Of a DNA stretch of 64,000 bases, positions 18,459-27,468 are shown in pieces. This DNA comes from Chryseobacterium sp. 7 (GTDB taxonomy: Bacteria; Bacteroidota; Bacteroidia; Flavobacteriales; Weeksellaceae). The translations under genes and the position numbers were made by a program. Every line of letters begins with the position of its first letter. The first letter of the stretch is position 1. Under the pieces are notes generated by a model that was not told the origin of the DNA, did not search any database, and was given only the letters and a program-made list of their open reading frames with translations. The stretch lies in NCBI RefSeq assembly GCF_003663845.1, contig NZ_RCCA01000001.1:3224001-3288000 (forward strand), given 5' to 3'.

Positions 18459-19697
18459 TTAATTTCTCCAGAATAAATTCCCGTCATTCATAAGGGCTTT
18501 TATTTCGGACATTCTGGAAACCGCTTCTGCGGAACATGCAGCGTCTGTCAAAACAATGGCAGCTTCATCACCGGCTTTTGGCCATTGCTGCTTTCCCTTT
18601 TCATCCAGAGGAAGAATACTTTGAGTAGCAAACTGCAAAGCTCTTGACAGCGCATATTCTGTAGCATAACCATACAGTTCTGCAATCAGATTGGCTTTTT
18701 GCAGCATATTTCCGGATCCGAATGTACTCCAGTAATCCTGTACATTATCGTTTCCTATCAAAACATTCACACCATATTTTTTCAGTGTTGGTATTGGCAT
18801 CACCATTCCTTTAAAAGGGACGGAAGATGCAATTCCTACTTTTCCTGCTGCCAATCTTTCTGCAATCTGCTCAGTTTCTTTAGGTAAAAGATGTGCTAAA
18901 GCAAACGCATGGCTTACAAACGTTTTTCCCTGAAGTGCCGGATTTTCGATGGCTTTATCAATCAGATAATTGATGATTTTCATCCCGGACTCTCCTACTT
19001 CGTGCAGATGAATATCAATTCCTTTATTATGATCCAAGGCCAGCTGAACCGTGAAATCCATTACTTTCTCAATACTTCCGTCAATACTCAATGGATCCAA
19101 TCCGCCTATGAAGCTCACACTTTTCAGCTGAGCGGCCTCTTTCATCAGGGGAGCAGATTCCGTATAATAAACTCCATGCTGCGGGAAGGCTACCAGTTCA
19201 GCTTTGAAAGAATCTTTTTTATTGTCAAGAGCCTGTTCAAGATGCTCCAGAGATTTCAATCCTGATGTAGGGTCAATATTAAAATGAGTCCTTGCAAAAT
19301 GAGTTCCGTAATGCTGCTGCAGGCTGATTAGCTGTTCTGCCCTGCTCACGGAAGTTTTCAATAATTCCGGAATGATTTCCTGTTCATAAGCAATCATATC
19401 TTTCACCGTTCTTCTTTTCGGAGAAAGCGCCTGCCATGGAAGCCCGTATAATGTTTTATCCAGATGGATGTGCATATCCCTGAAAGCCGGAAGCATCAGA
19501 TACCCTTTAGCATCTATTGCGTTGGAAGCAGAATCATTAGTTTTGATTGTTTTTATTTTTCCGTCTTCAATTTCAATACTGAAAAGATCAGTTTTTGTTC
19601 CGGTAACTTCTTCATTTTCGTATTCAAAACCTGTTTCCAGGCGGACATTTTTAAGGGAATATGTTCCTTTTGCAGTTAATTGATAGGGAAATTGCAT
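18459..19697 (-). CDS. CodA-like amidohydrolase, cytoplasmic paralogue
   Basis: Metal-dependent amidohydrolase of the cytosine-deaminase-like group, 412 residues, no signal peptide. Metal and catalytic motifs in order: MHIHLDKT (HxH), RTHFNID, DIHLHEVGE, SHAFALAH, and GNDNVQDYW where CodA has GHDDVFDPW. The stretch GSGNMLQKANLIAELYGY also aligns with CodA. The substrate is uncertain: the family includes cytosine deaminase, creatinine deaminase and N-isopropylammelide hydrolase. A paralogue with an export signal lies 1.2 kb upstream, with an AraC-family regulator between the two, all on the minus strand. Confidence 0.85.
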   Translation of the reverse strand: MQFPYQLTAKGTYSLKNVRLETGFEYENEEVTGTKTDLFSIEIEDGKIKTIKTNDSASNAIDAKGYLMLPAFRDMHIHLDKTLYGLPWQALSPKRRTVKDMIAYEQEIIPELLKTSVSRAEQLISLQQHYGTHFARTHFNIDPTSGLKSLEHLEQALDNKKDSFKAELVAFPQHGVYYTESAPLMKEAAQLKSVSFIGGLDPLSIDGSIEKVMDFTVQLALDHNKGIDIHLHEVGESGMKIINYLIDKAIENPALQGKTFVSHAFALAHLLPKETEQIAERLAAGKVGIASSVPFKGMVMPIPTLKKYGVNVLIGNDNVQDYWSTFGSGNMLQKANLIAELYGYATEYALSRALQFATQSILPLDEKGKQQWPKAGDEAAIVLTDAACSAEAVSRMSEIKALMNDGNLFWRN

Positions 19698-19716
19698 GAT
19701 TTTAAATTTAACAATA

Positions 19717-19724
19717 CAAAATTA
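19717..19724 (-). promoter_or_regulatory. Possible -7 box of the cytoplasmic amidohydrolase gene
   Basis: Minus-strand TAATTTTG in the context ATACAAAATTAA (plus strand), 20 bases before the start. The same 12 bases precede the paralogous amidohydrolase at 22212-22223. Confidence 0.4.
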
Positions 19725-19776
19725 ACCCAGCTTTAGAGTAAAACCGGTGTATCAATCATGTCTTGTTTTGTACAGA

Positions 19777-20682
19777 TTATTCTTTGAATTGGGAAGGCGT
19801 CATCCCCGTCTGAGCTTTAAAGAATTTTGAAAAGCTGGCATGATCATAGAAACCGAGATCATACACAATATCTTTTACAGACATTTCGGAAACTTTTAAA
19901 AGCCTTTTGGCTTCCAGTAAAATACGATCCTGAATAAGTGATGAAGCCGAGGCATTGAGATTCTTTTTGCAGACAATATTCAGGTAATTGGCAGAAATAT
20001 TCAGTTTATCCGCATAGAAAGAAACGGATCTTTCTGTTTTGAAATGTTCATCAATAAGATGCAGAAATTTTGAAATAATAGGATTCGAATTATAGATTTC
20101 AAAGTCTTTGAAAGCACCTTCCATCGATTTACTTACCAGCAACCCGATCAGTTCACTTCTTTTCTGAATCAGTTCCCAAAATATTTTTTCTCCGCTCAGT
20201 TCTTTTTTGATTTCCTGAAATTCATACAGGAAAGTTTCAAAAACGTCTTTGGAAAGATTGATCACCGGATGATTCTGGTAATAGGATGCAGAGAATCTTA
20301 ACGAGGGCAAAAAACTTTCAAACCAATCTCTGCTGATCATCAGCTGATAGCCGATGGTTTCCTTTTCAATCACCCATTGATGTACCTGATCCGGAAAAAC
20401 AAGATGAATCTGATAGTCTTTCACCTGATATTCTGTGAAATCTATGGTATGAGAGCCGGCTCCGTACTCAAAAAGGTTAATGATAAAAAAATCATGTTTG
20501 TGAGGATCATCAATAGAACGTGCGCCGGAAAGATCATTGAACAGCAGATTACAGCCGCTCAGCTGATTTTCACTAAATTCCTGAATTCCTAAAATGGGAA
20601 AATGATCCGTATGGCTGCTCACTCTGCCTGATTTTCTCCTAAAATTACTAAAATTTGTGAGAGAAAAAATTAAAATAACCAC
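19777..20682 (-). CDS. AraC-family transcriptional regulator
   Basis: 301 residues with an N-terminal cupin-like ligand-binding region (HKHDFFIINLFEYGAGSHTIDF, VFPDQVHQW) and a C-terminal double helix-turn-helix (about 200-301, SVSFYADKLNISANYLN, VKDIVYDLGFYDHASFSKFFKAQTGMTPSQFKE). The reading frame opens with GTG at 20682; a second GTG at 20622 preceded by AGGAG gives a more typical N-terminus (SSHTDHFPILGIQEF) and may be the real start. It stands between two paralogous amidohydrolases and probably regulates one or both. Confidence 0.88.
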   Translation of the reverse strand: MVILIFSLTNFSNFRRKSGRVSSHTDHFPILGIQEFSENQLSGCNLLFNDLSGARSIDDPHKHDFFIINLFEYGAGSHTIDFTEYQVKDYQIHLVFPDQVHQWVIEKETIGYQLMISRDWFESFLPSLRFSASYYQNHPVINLSKDVFETFLYEFQEIKKELSGEKIFWELIQKRSELIGLLVSKSMEGAFKDFEIYNSNPIISKFLHLIDEHFKTERSVSFYADKLNISANYLNIVCKKNLNASASSLIQDRILLEAKRLLKVSEMSVKDIVYDLGFYDHASFSKFFKAQTGMTPSQFKE

Positions 20683-20860
20683 AAAAGGAACAAAAGTTTT
20701 ATCTAAGCCACCCTATCTTCTGCTTCTATCTGCATTCTTTGGCTTTCTCTGAAAATTTTAATAAATTCTCTGGCTTTCCCCGTAAAACGTTTATACCCTT
20801 TGCGGTTACAAAAAAACACAACTAAAATATATAAATTTATTTATTGCTTTGTAGGTTGAA

Positions 20861-22201
20861 TTAAAAAACAACGTTTCCATCATGTACTAATGATTCTACG
20901 TCTGAAATTCTCGATACTGCTTCTGCAGAGCAACTTGCGTTGATCAATACAAAATCTGCCTTATCTCCGGACTTCGGCCATTGCCTGATTCCTTTATCAT
21001 CCAATGGCAGCACATTTCCTGTTGCCAGTTTTAAGCTTCTTGACAGTAAAAACTCTGTGGAATATCCATACAATTGCGCCATCAAATTGGCCTTCTGAAG
21101 CACACTTCCTGTTCCGAAAGTATTCCAGTGATCGACAATACTGTCATTTCCGGTAAGAACAGTTACATTATGTTTGTAAAGCGTTGGGATAGGCATAATC
21201 ATTCTGCCGAAAGGGACTGTGGAGACAATTCCGATCTGTGCTTCACCCAATTTCTCAGCGATTTCTTCCTGTTTTGCTGCTTCTAATTTAGCCAGAACAA
21301 AACAGTGGCTTAAATAGGTTTTTCCTTTCAGAGAAGGATTTTCGTTTACTTTTTTAATCAGATATTCAACTGTTTTCAATCCGGAATCTCCGGTTTCGTG
21401 CAGGTGAATATCTATTCCTTTTTTATTATCAAGAGCAAGCTGAACGGTAAAATCTACTACTTTTTCGATGTTCCCATCAACGTTGAATGGATCTACTCCT
21501 CCAATAAAATCAATATCCATCTTTGCAGCTTCTTTCAGATAAGGCACAGAATCTGTATAAAACACTCCATGCTGTGGAAAAGCTACCAACTCAGCTCCAA
21601 AACCTTTTTTCTTATTTTCTAATGCTTTCTGTAGATTTTTTAATGACTGAAGTTTTGAAGTAGGTTCAATATTCACGTGGCTTCTTGCGAATGAAGTTCC
21701 TTTTGATTGCAGTAATTCGATTAGTTTTTCCGCCTTGAAAGTTGAATTTTTCAGCATCTCAGGAAGCATTTTCTGCTCCAGTTCTATCATTCCTTTGATC
21801 CCTCCGGTTCTTTTTCGGACAGCCTGCCACTGGTCTCCATAAAAGGTTTTATCAAGGTGAATGTGCATATCTTTAAAAGCAGGAAGCATTAGCAGACCTT
21901 TTGCATCTACAGCTTTAGCATTAGGTTGATTGGGCTCAATCTTTGTAATTTTTCCGTTTTCAATTTCTACATAAAACAGATCAGTTTTGGTAGAGTCTAC
22001 TTCCCCATCCTTGTATTCAAAACCTGTTTCCAGACGAACATTTTTCAGGCTCATTTTTCCCTTTACCGAAGTATTATTTTGATCAAAGAAAGGTGATGCA
22101 TTCATCATATTGGGTATTAAGGTGAGCCCCGCTACAGCCAAAGCCGAATTCCTGATAAAGTCTTTGCGGGAGATGTTATTGTCTGAGGTCTTCATTTCCA
22201 A
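20861..22201 (-). CDS. CodA-like amidohydrolase with Tat-type signal (exported paralogue)
   Basis: 446 residues; a second ATG two codons later is equally likely. Residues 10-40 form a Tat-like signal: SRKDFIRNSALAVAGLTLIPNMMNAS (given here in parts: SRKDFIRN, then a hydrophobic core). The catalytic part repeats all motifs of the neighbour at 18459 (MHIHLDKT, RSHVNIEP, DIHLHETGD, SHCFVLAK, GNDSIVDHW), and the two proteins are clearly paralogues over their whole length. So one copy appears to act outside the cytoplasm and one inside. Substrate not determined from sequence. Confidence 0.85.
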   Translation of the reverse strand: MEMKTSDNNISRKDFIRNSALAVAGLTLIPNMMNASPFFDQNNTSVKGKMSLKNVRLETGFEYKDGEVDSTKTDLFYVEIENGKITKIEPNQPNAKAVDAKGLLMLPAFKDMHIHLDKTFYGDQWQAVRKRTGGIKGMIELEQKMLPEMLKNSTFKAEKLIELLQSKGTSFARSHVNIEPTSKLQSLKNLQKALENKKKGFGAELVAFPQHGVFYTDSVPYLKEAAKMDIDFIGGVDPFNVDGNIEKVVDFTVQLALDNKKGIDIHLHETGDSGLKTVEYLIKKVNENPSLKGKTYLSHCFVLAKLEAAKQEEIAEKLGEAQIGIVSTVPFGRMIMPIPTLYKHNVTVLTGNDSIVDHWNTFGTGSVLQKANLMAQLYGYSTEFLLSRSLKLATGNVLPLDDKGIRQWPKSGDKADFVLINASCSAEAVSRISDVESLVHDGNVVF

Positions 22202-22213
22202 TCTATTTAATAC

Positions 22214-22221
22214 AAAATTAA
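22214..22221 (-). promoter_or_regulatory. Possible -7 box of the exported amidohydrolase gene
   Basis: Minus-strand TAATTTTG in the same ATACAAAATTAA context as upstream of the paralogue at 19697. Confidence 0.4.
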
Positions 22222-22313
22222 AAAGAAGTGTTCTGAATGAGGTGTATGGTTTATTACAAAATCTGTATGATTTATGCTTTGTGAATGATCAGTAAAAATA
22301 GTATGGCATAAAA

Positions 22314-22335
22314 AAACCGGATAAAAATCCGGTTT
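22314..22335 (-). terminator. Terminator of hemL
   Basis: Perfect 9-bp stem AAACCGGAT/ATCCGGTTT with a 4-base loop, followed by a T run on the minus strand, six bases after the hemL stop. Confidence 0.88.
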
Positions 22336-22340
22336 CATTA

Positions 22341-23630
22341 TTATTTATTGGAATATTCAAATTTTCTTACTGCTTCCAGTGTCATATCAATTTCTTTATC
22401 CTTGATGGCATCACTGATGAAGTAAGTTTCATAGCCACTTGGTGGAAGATATACCCCGTTCTGAAGCATCTGGTGGAAGAAATTATTAAACAATGAATGA
22501 TTCGCTTCCTGCGCCTCATCAAAGTTGGAAACGCTGCTGATATGGAAGAATACTGACATCATAGAACCTTTTCTGTTGATTCTGTGAGCAATTCCTTTTT
22601 CATTCAGAATTTTCCCGATTTCAAAATCTAATGTTTCTGTTGTCTTCTCTAATCTGCTAAAAAATTCCGGATCATTTTTAATAAGCTGAAGTGTTTTTAA
22701 TCCGGCTCTCATGGCCAAAGGATTTCCACTTAATGTTCCAGCCTGGTAAACCCCACCTTTTGGTGCAAGATGATCCATAATTTCATTTCTTCCCGCGAAA
22801 GCTCCCACCGGAAGCCCTCCTCCAATTACTTTTCCGTAAGTCACTAAATCTGCTTTTACATTGAAAAGCTCCTGCGCTCCTCCGAAAGCTAATCTGAAAC
22901 CAGTCATCACCTCATCAAAAATTAATAAAGCTCCATTTTCATCACAGATTTTTCTCAGCTTTTGCAAGAAATCATTTTCTGGTAATACACAGCCCATATT
23001 TCCCGCAACCGGCTCTATGATTACCGCTGCAATTTCTCCCTGATTGTGACGGAATAAATCTTCAACCTGTTCAAAATCATTATAACGGGCTAACAAAGTA
23101 TCTTTAGCTGTTCCAGCTGTTACGCCCGGAGAATTTGGATTTCCGAATGTAGCTGCTCCACTTCCGGCTTTGATAAGAAATGAATCCGAATGTCCGTGAT
23201 AACAGCCTTCAAATTTTACAATCTTATCTCTTCCTGTATATCCTCTTGCCAGTCTGATGGCACTCATACATGCTTCTGTTCCTGAAGAAACCATTCTGAT
23301 CTGGTCAATATTCGGGACATTTTCAATGATAAATTTTGCAATTTCTGTTTCCAGTTCTGTAGGTGCACCGAAAGAGAATCCTTTCTCTGCCTGGATCTTC
23401 AGTTCTTCCAGTACTTCAGGATGTGTGTGTCCTAAGATAGCAGGCCCCCAAGAGTTGATATAATCGATGTAAGTATTGTCATCTGCATCGGTAAGGTAAG
23501 CCCCTTTTGCCGATTTCATAAAAACAGGCACTCCTCCTACAGATTTGAATGCTCTTACCGGAGAGTTTACGCCTCCCGGAATGTATTTGTAGGCTTCATC
23601 AAATAAAGCCGAACTTCTCTGATACTTCAT
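22341..23630 (-). CDS. hemL: Glutamate-1-semialdehyde 2,1-aminomutase
   Basis: PLP enzyme that converts glutamate-1-semialdehyde to 5-aminolevulinate, the C5 route to haem. 429 residues, the normal length. Visible landmarks: [15 protein letters not shown] near the N-terminus, [28 protein letters not shown], the PLP Asp in [11 protein letters not shown] (D239) and the Schiff-base Lys K267 in [14 protein letters not shown]. Single gene with its own terminator. Confidence 0.96.
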   Translation of the reverse strand: MKYQRSSALFDEAYKYIPGGVNSPVRAFKSVGGVPVFMKSAKGAYLTDADDNTYIDYINSWGPAILGHTHPEVLEELKIQAEKGFSFGAPTELETEIAKFIIENVPNIDQIRMVSSGTEACMSAIRLARGYTGRDKIVKFEGCYHGHSDSFLIKAGSGAATFGNPNSPGVTAGTAKDTLLARYNDFEQVEDLFRHNQGEIAAVIIEPVAGNMGCVLPENDFLQKLRKICDENGALLIFDEVMTGFRLAFGGAQELFNVKADLVTYGKVIGGGLPVGAFAGRNEIMDHLAPKGGVYQAGTLSGNPLAMRAGLKTLQLIKNDPEFFSRLEKTTETLDFEIGKILNEKGIAHRINRKGSMMSVFFHISSVSNFDEAQEANHSLFNNFFHQMLQNGVYLPPSGYETYFISDAIKDKEIDMTLEAVRKFEYSNK

Positions 23631-23704
23631 ATATGTTTAGTTGCTGCTGACAGCTGCGGGTTGGCAATAAACTGTCAACGGTAGACTCTCAACAAAAAAT
23701 TAAA

Positions 23705-24763
23705 TTAGTTTCGTGGTTTTTTGTCTATTAAATAAATAAGCTGTCCGGCAGAAGGCTGCTGTCCTTCATCCATTCTGTTTTTAGCATATAATTTATTTAA
23801 TTTAATTCCGAATTTCTGTGCAATATCATGCATGTCTTCTCCGGATTCAGCTTTATAGATAGCTGTATTTCCTGTAGAATTTTTAGACTCAAGGAAAACG
23901 ATATCATTTTTCTTTAATGTTTCATTTTCCAGCTCATTCCATTTCATCAGTCTGCTTTCGCTTACTTTGAATTTATTGGCAATGAATTTCACATCGGTAT
24001 CTTCAGGAATGACGATATATTTCAGCCCGTCGTTAGGGTGACTTTTGATAAGAATAGAGTTAAGAATTTCTGCTTTCGTTTTGATTCTTTCTACTCTTTT
24101 TTGCTGTTGAGCATAAGAAGTCTGCTTGTAAGGAACTTCTACGGTAACCGGTTCTTTAGCTTTTCTGGTGACTTTTGAAGGTTCCAACTGTGCCATGAAA
24201 GTTCTGTCGTCTTTCAGATCCGGGTACATTTTAAGAACAGCGTACAATACTTCATTAGAATTGGTATTGTCGTATTCGTATAATTTATACTTCTCAATTT
24301 TGGTGATAAGAATGGAAGCATAGCGTGGATTGGTAGCATAACCTGCTTTTTTTAACCCGTACGCCCATGCTTTGTAATCTTTCATATCCAGATTGAAAAG
24401 ATTTGTATAATATTTTCTGGTCGCTAAAAATATGGAGTGGTCTTCGTAAGACTGTTTTGGATCTTCATACACACGGAAGCACTCATTGGGTGCATCATCG
24501 GTATGTTTCATTGTTTTACCGGTCCAGTCTTCTTTACATTTTATACCGAAGTGGTTTTTACCTTCCAGTGCCAGTCTGCTCTGTCCTCCTCCGGTTTCCA
24601 GTAATCCCTGGGCAAGAGTAATAGAAGCCGGAATTTTATATTTTTCCATTTCTTCTACGGCATATTTAGCAAATTTCTGAATATACTGATCTTCGGTTGC
24701 CCAAGTCTGGGCAGAAAATTTTGATAAAACTAAAAGGCTTATGGATAGGAAAAGTCTTTTCAT
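23705..24763 (-). CDS. Exported N-acetylglucosaminidase with LysM repeats
   Basis: Peptidoglycan hydrolase of the GH73 (FlgJ-type) family, 352 residues. Signal peptide 1-19 (SAQ). Glucosaminidase domain about 25-165 with catalytic Glu in AQGLLETGGGQS (E56) and the NHFGIKC, YxxxxxSYxDHS and AGYATNPRYA motifs. Two LysM peptidoglycan-binding repeats follow (about 245-290 and 300-345). It would cut glycan strands during growth or separation in the periplasm. Transcribed alone or after the D-cysteine desulfhydrase-like gene 66 bases upstream. Confidence 0.92.
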   Translation of the reverse strand: MKRLFLSISLLVLSKFSAQTWATEDQYIQKFAKYAVEEMEKYKIPASITLAQGLLETGGGQSRLALEGKNHFGIKCKEDWTGKTMKHTDDAPNECFRVYEDPKQSYEDHSIFLATRKYYTNLFNLDMKDYKAWAYGLKKAGYATNPRYASILITKIEKYKLYEYDNTNSNEVLYAVLKMYPDLKDDRTFMAQLEPSKVTRKAKEPVTVEVPYKQTSYAQQQKRVERIKTKAEILNSILIKSHPNDGLKYIVIPEDTDVKFIANKFKVSESRLMKWNELENETLKKNDIVFLESKNSTGNTAIYKAESGEDMHDIAQKFGIKLNKLYAKNRMDEGQQPSAGQLIYLIDKKPRN

Positions 24764-24829
24764 CTTATATTTTTTATTGTTTTAAAATGAAAGATGGAAC
24801 ACTAAGTGTTTCATGTTTTTCAATTTTAC

Positions 24830-25738
24830 TTATATAATTAAATTTCTGTTCTGTTTTTCTAAAAGCAGATTAGCTCCCTCAATCCCCTGCAATCCGCCAG
24901 TGTGAAAGCACAAAATCCTGCTGTCTTCAGGAAAATAATCTTCTTCTATTAGTTCAAATACCTTCTGCATCATTTTTCCTGTATAAATCGGTTCTAAAGG
25001 AATACCATATTTCTCTTTGAAATCATTGATAAAACAGATGTTTTCATCATTTATTTTACCGTAACCTCCAAAACATGAATTTATTAGATTAAAATTCTGT
25101 CTTAAAGTTAATTCAAAAATTTTATTTTCCAGTGAAGCATCGTCAACCACCTTAAATCCTATAACTTTCTGATTATCTTCACAAAATTTGGAAATTCCTG
25201 CAACGGTTCCTCCGGTTCCAACTGCGGTGCAAAGATAGTCAAAATCTTTTGTTTGTTCGTTGAGCATCATTTTCACCCCTTCTACAGCTTCTTCATTAGT
25301 TCCTCCTTCAGGAACAATTAATGCTTCCGGAAATTCATGCTGAAGGAATTCTGTTAGTTTTTCTTTGTGGCGGTATTCTTCACGGGTGACAAATTTCAGG
25401 TTCATTCCCTTTCTTTTTGCAAAAAGCAAGGTCGGATTATCACGCCATTTATGCTGTAGCTCTTCTCCTCTGATGATCCCTAATGTTGGAATATCTGCCA
25501 TATTCCCAACTGCTGAAACAGCGGCTATATGATTAGAAAAAGCTCCTCCAAAAGTAATAATATAAGGATTACCGGGATTCTTTTCCAGATAATGATTGAT
25601 ATTGTAAAAAAGCTTCCAGTATTTATTCCCTGAAATCAGCGGATGAATCTGGTCTTCCCTTTTAATGAACAGTTTTATATTTTTTTGAATAAGAATTTCC
25701 TGAATGGAAACAGGTTCTGTGGGAAGTTGTAATAGCAT
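24830..25738 (-). CDS. PLP-dependent ACC deaminase / D-cysteine desulfhydrase family protein
   Basis: 302 residues, fold-type II PLP enzyme. The Schiff-base Lys is K39 in ISGNKYWKL, with the substrate loop in GGAFSNHIAA and the phosphate-binding GTGGTVAG. It resembles D-cysteine desulfhydrase (DcyD/YedO) more than plant-growth ACC deaminases, which are longer; the two cannot be separated reliably by eye. D-cysteine desulfhydrases release pyruvate, ammonia and sulfide from D-cysteine. Confidence 0.85.
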   Translation of the reverse strand: MLLQLPTEPVSIQEILIQKNIKLFIKREDQIHPLISGNKYWKLFYNINHYLEKNPGNPYIITFGGAFSNHIAAVSAVGNMADIPTLGIIRGEELQHKWRDNPTLLFAKRKGMNLKFVTREEYRHKEKLTEFLQHEFPEALIVPEGGTNEEAVEGVKMMLNEQTKDFDYLCTAVGTGGTVAGISKFCEDNQKVIGFKVVDDASLENKIFELTLRQNFNLINSCFGGYGKINDENICFINDFKEKYGIPLEPIYTGKMMQKVFELIEEDYFPEDSRILCFHTGGLQGIEGANLLLEKQNRNLII

Positions 25739-25770
25739 TTCAGTTTTGACGACTCAAGGTTTATTGTTTG

Positions 25771-25778
25771 CAAAAGTA
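25771..25778 (-). promoter_or_regulatory. Possible -7 box of the D-cysteine desulfhydrase-like gene
   Basis: Minus-strand TACTTTTG, exact TAnnTTTG, 33 bases before the start at 25738; no -33 TTG at a good distance. Confidence 0.38.
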
Positions 25779-25813
25779 GGAAAAGATTTAATGTTATGAG
25801 GGTTTTCTTTTTC

Positions 25814-26015
<202 letters not shown>

Positions 26016-26026
26016 AATGCTTCATT

Positions 26027-26386
26027 TCAAAGATATTTCCTGAAGCTCCAGAATTTTCTTTTTTTAAGGTAATTCAGGTTCTTTTCATTGGTGTAAGCTT
26101 CTTTTTCAAATGAGATTCTTCTGTAGGCCAGATAGCTGTCTTTAAGCTTGAAAAACCAGTAATAATATTCAATAACATAGAAAATATAGAAGAAAATAAT
26201 GAGCATTTCCAGCTGCTGGCGTAAATGGATTTTTTCGTGATTGATCAATACATTATTTTCCTTATCTTCGGGTTTCCTAATGAAGATAAAGGGAAAAAGA
26301 GCAATGCCATTAATTTTTAATTTTTTTAAGGGCTTTTGGCATACAATTATCATACTAACAAATATAAAAAGTTTTTTGACTAGCAT
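26027..26386 (-). CDS. Small membrane protein with an HExxH metal-binding motif
   Basis: 119 residues. A hydrophobic N-terminus is followed by KINGIALFPFIFI, the zinc-type motif NHEKIHLRQQLE (HEKIH) and a strong membrane helix (MLIIFFYIFYVIEYYYWFF). Then a basic tail with AYRRISFEKEAYTNE, in which the Glu could be a third ligand. It looks like a small, single-domain membrane gluzincin-like protein of the kind widespread in Bacteroidota, with no known substrate. A second ATG at 26353 is a possible start. The divergent DUF5522 gene begins 7 bases away. Confidence 0.65.
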   Translation of the reverse strand: MLVKKLFIFVSMIIVCQKPLKKLKINGIALFPFIFIRKPEDKENNVLINHEKIHLRQQLEMLIIFFYIFYVIEYYYWFFKLKDSYLAYRRISFEKEAYTNEKNLNYLKKRKFWSFRKYL

Positions 26387-26390
26387 TTAA

Positions 26391-26576
<186 letters not shown>

Positions 26577-26577
26577 A

Positions 26578-27105
26578 ATGAAAAAATATATTTTTATCTT
26601 GTTGGCATCTGCTACTTTAGGTTTAACTTCATGTAGCCCTTTTCAAGTGCGTTCAGATTACGCTGATACAGCCAACTTCAATTCTTTCAAAACATATAAA
26701 ATAAGAATTGATGATCTAAAATTGAATGATATTGATAAAGACAGAGTGCTGAACGAACTGTCCAGACAGCTTCAAAGCAAAGGTCTTCAGTCGGGAGAAA
26801 ATCCGGATCTGATTATCAACGTAAAAGCTAATCATAAAAAGGTTACTGATATCAACTCTTCTTCACCTTACGGAATGTGGGGATGGGGAGGCCCATTCGG
26901 ATGGGGTGTTGGTATGAACAGAACCTGGACTACGAATTATAACGAAGGTGCTCTGATTGTAGATTTAATTGATGCAAAAACCAACAAATTGGTTTGGCAG
27001 GGTATCGGAAGTGGAATTTCTGTAGATTCTCCAAAAGCGAAGCAAAGACAAATTCCTGAAATTATGGCTGAGATCATGAAAAATTATCCGCCACAAAGAA
27101 AATAA
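26578..27105 (+). CDS. DUF4136 lipoprotein
   Basis: 175 residues starting at 26578 with a clear lipoprotein signal (MKKYIFILLASATLGLTSC, C19). The mature part has the DUF4136 pattern: YADTANFNSFKTYKI near the N-terminus, INVKANHKKV, then YNEGALIVDLIDAKTNKLVWQGIGSG and a C-terminal IMAEIMKNYPP. A Gly/Trp-rich insert (GMWGWGGPFGWGVGM) lies in the middle. Likely anchored in the outer or inner membrane; function unknown. Confidence 0.85.
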   Translation: MKKYIFILLASATLGLTSCSPFQVRSDYADTANFNSFKTYKIRIDDLKLNDIDKDRVLNELSRQLQSKGLQSGENPDLIINVKANHKKVTDINSSSPYGMWGWGGPFGWGVGMNRTWTTNYNEGALIVDLIDAKTNKLVWQGIGSGISVDSPKAKQRQIPEIMAEIMKNYPPQRK

Positions 27106-27127
27106 GATGTAAGTCATCCATTATATG

Positions 27128-27157
27128 AGCCGGTACTTTTGTACTGGCTTTTTTTAT
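27128..27157 (+). terminator. Terminator after the DUF4136 gene
   Basis: Nine-bp stem AGCCGGTAC/GTACTGGCT (one G-T wobble) with a TTTT loop, then a run of T. It is 22 bases past the stop codon. Confidence 0.82.
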
Positions 27158-27169
27158 GGGTTATTCGTT

Positions 27170-27372
27170 TTTCCTACAGATAACACGGATTTGCACAGAT
27201 ACTTTTTTTGATTTTTATGAATTAAATTTGGTTAAAGCCGGATGTTTGGAATTATAATTTATAAGGCGGGTTAAAGCCTACCCCTATTTAATATTGGAAA
27301 ATATTGAGATTCAAAACCAAAACGCAAAAATTCGAAACTCGTATCTCACAAACCCGAATCCCGGAACCCCAT
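27170..27372. repeat. Dispersed intergenic repeat, copy C
   Basis: Motifs in the same order as the other copies: CACAGAT-like units (27175-27201), GGTTAAAGCCGG (27230-27241), GGCGGGTTAAAGCCTACCCC (27264-27283), TATTTAATATTG, then TTCGAAACTCGTATCTCACAAACCCGAATCCCGG in pieces (27330-27363). No heptamer tract here. An open frame crosses it into the nuclease gene, but this is accidental read-through upstream of the real start. Confidence 0.6.
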
Positions 27373-27468
27373 CTCTACCACTTCTTACATGCAGTACATT
27401 TTAAAATTAACGATTCCGTAATTTTTTATTCACAAAAATGTGGTATTCTTGTTGAAACTTGTATTGAT

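Noticed and set aside
27304..27468. N-terminal extension of the endonuclease gene
   Set aside because: It translates a dispersed repeat and precedes a perfect signal peptide at 27469, so the longer start is not credible.
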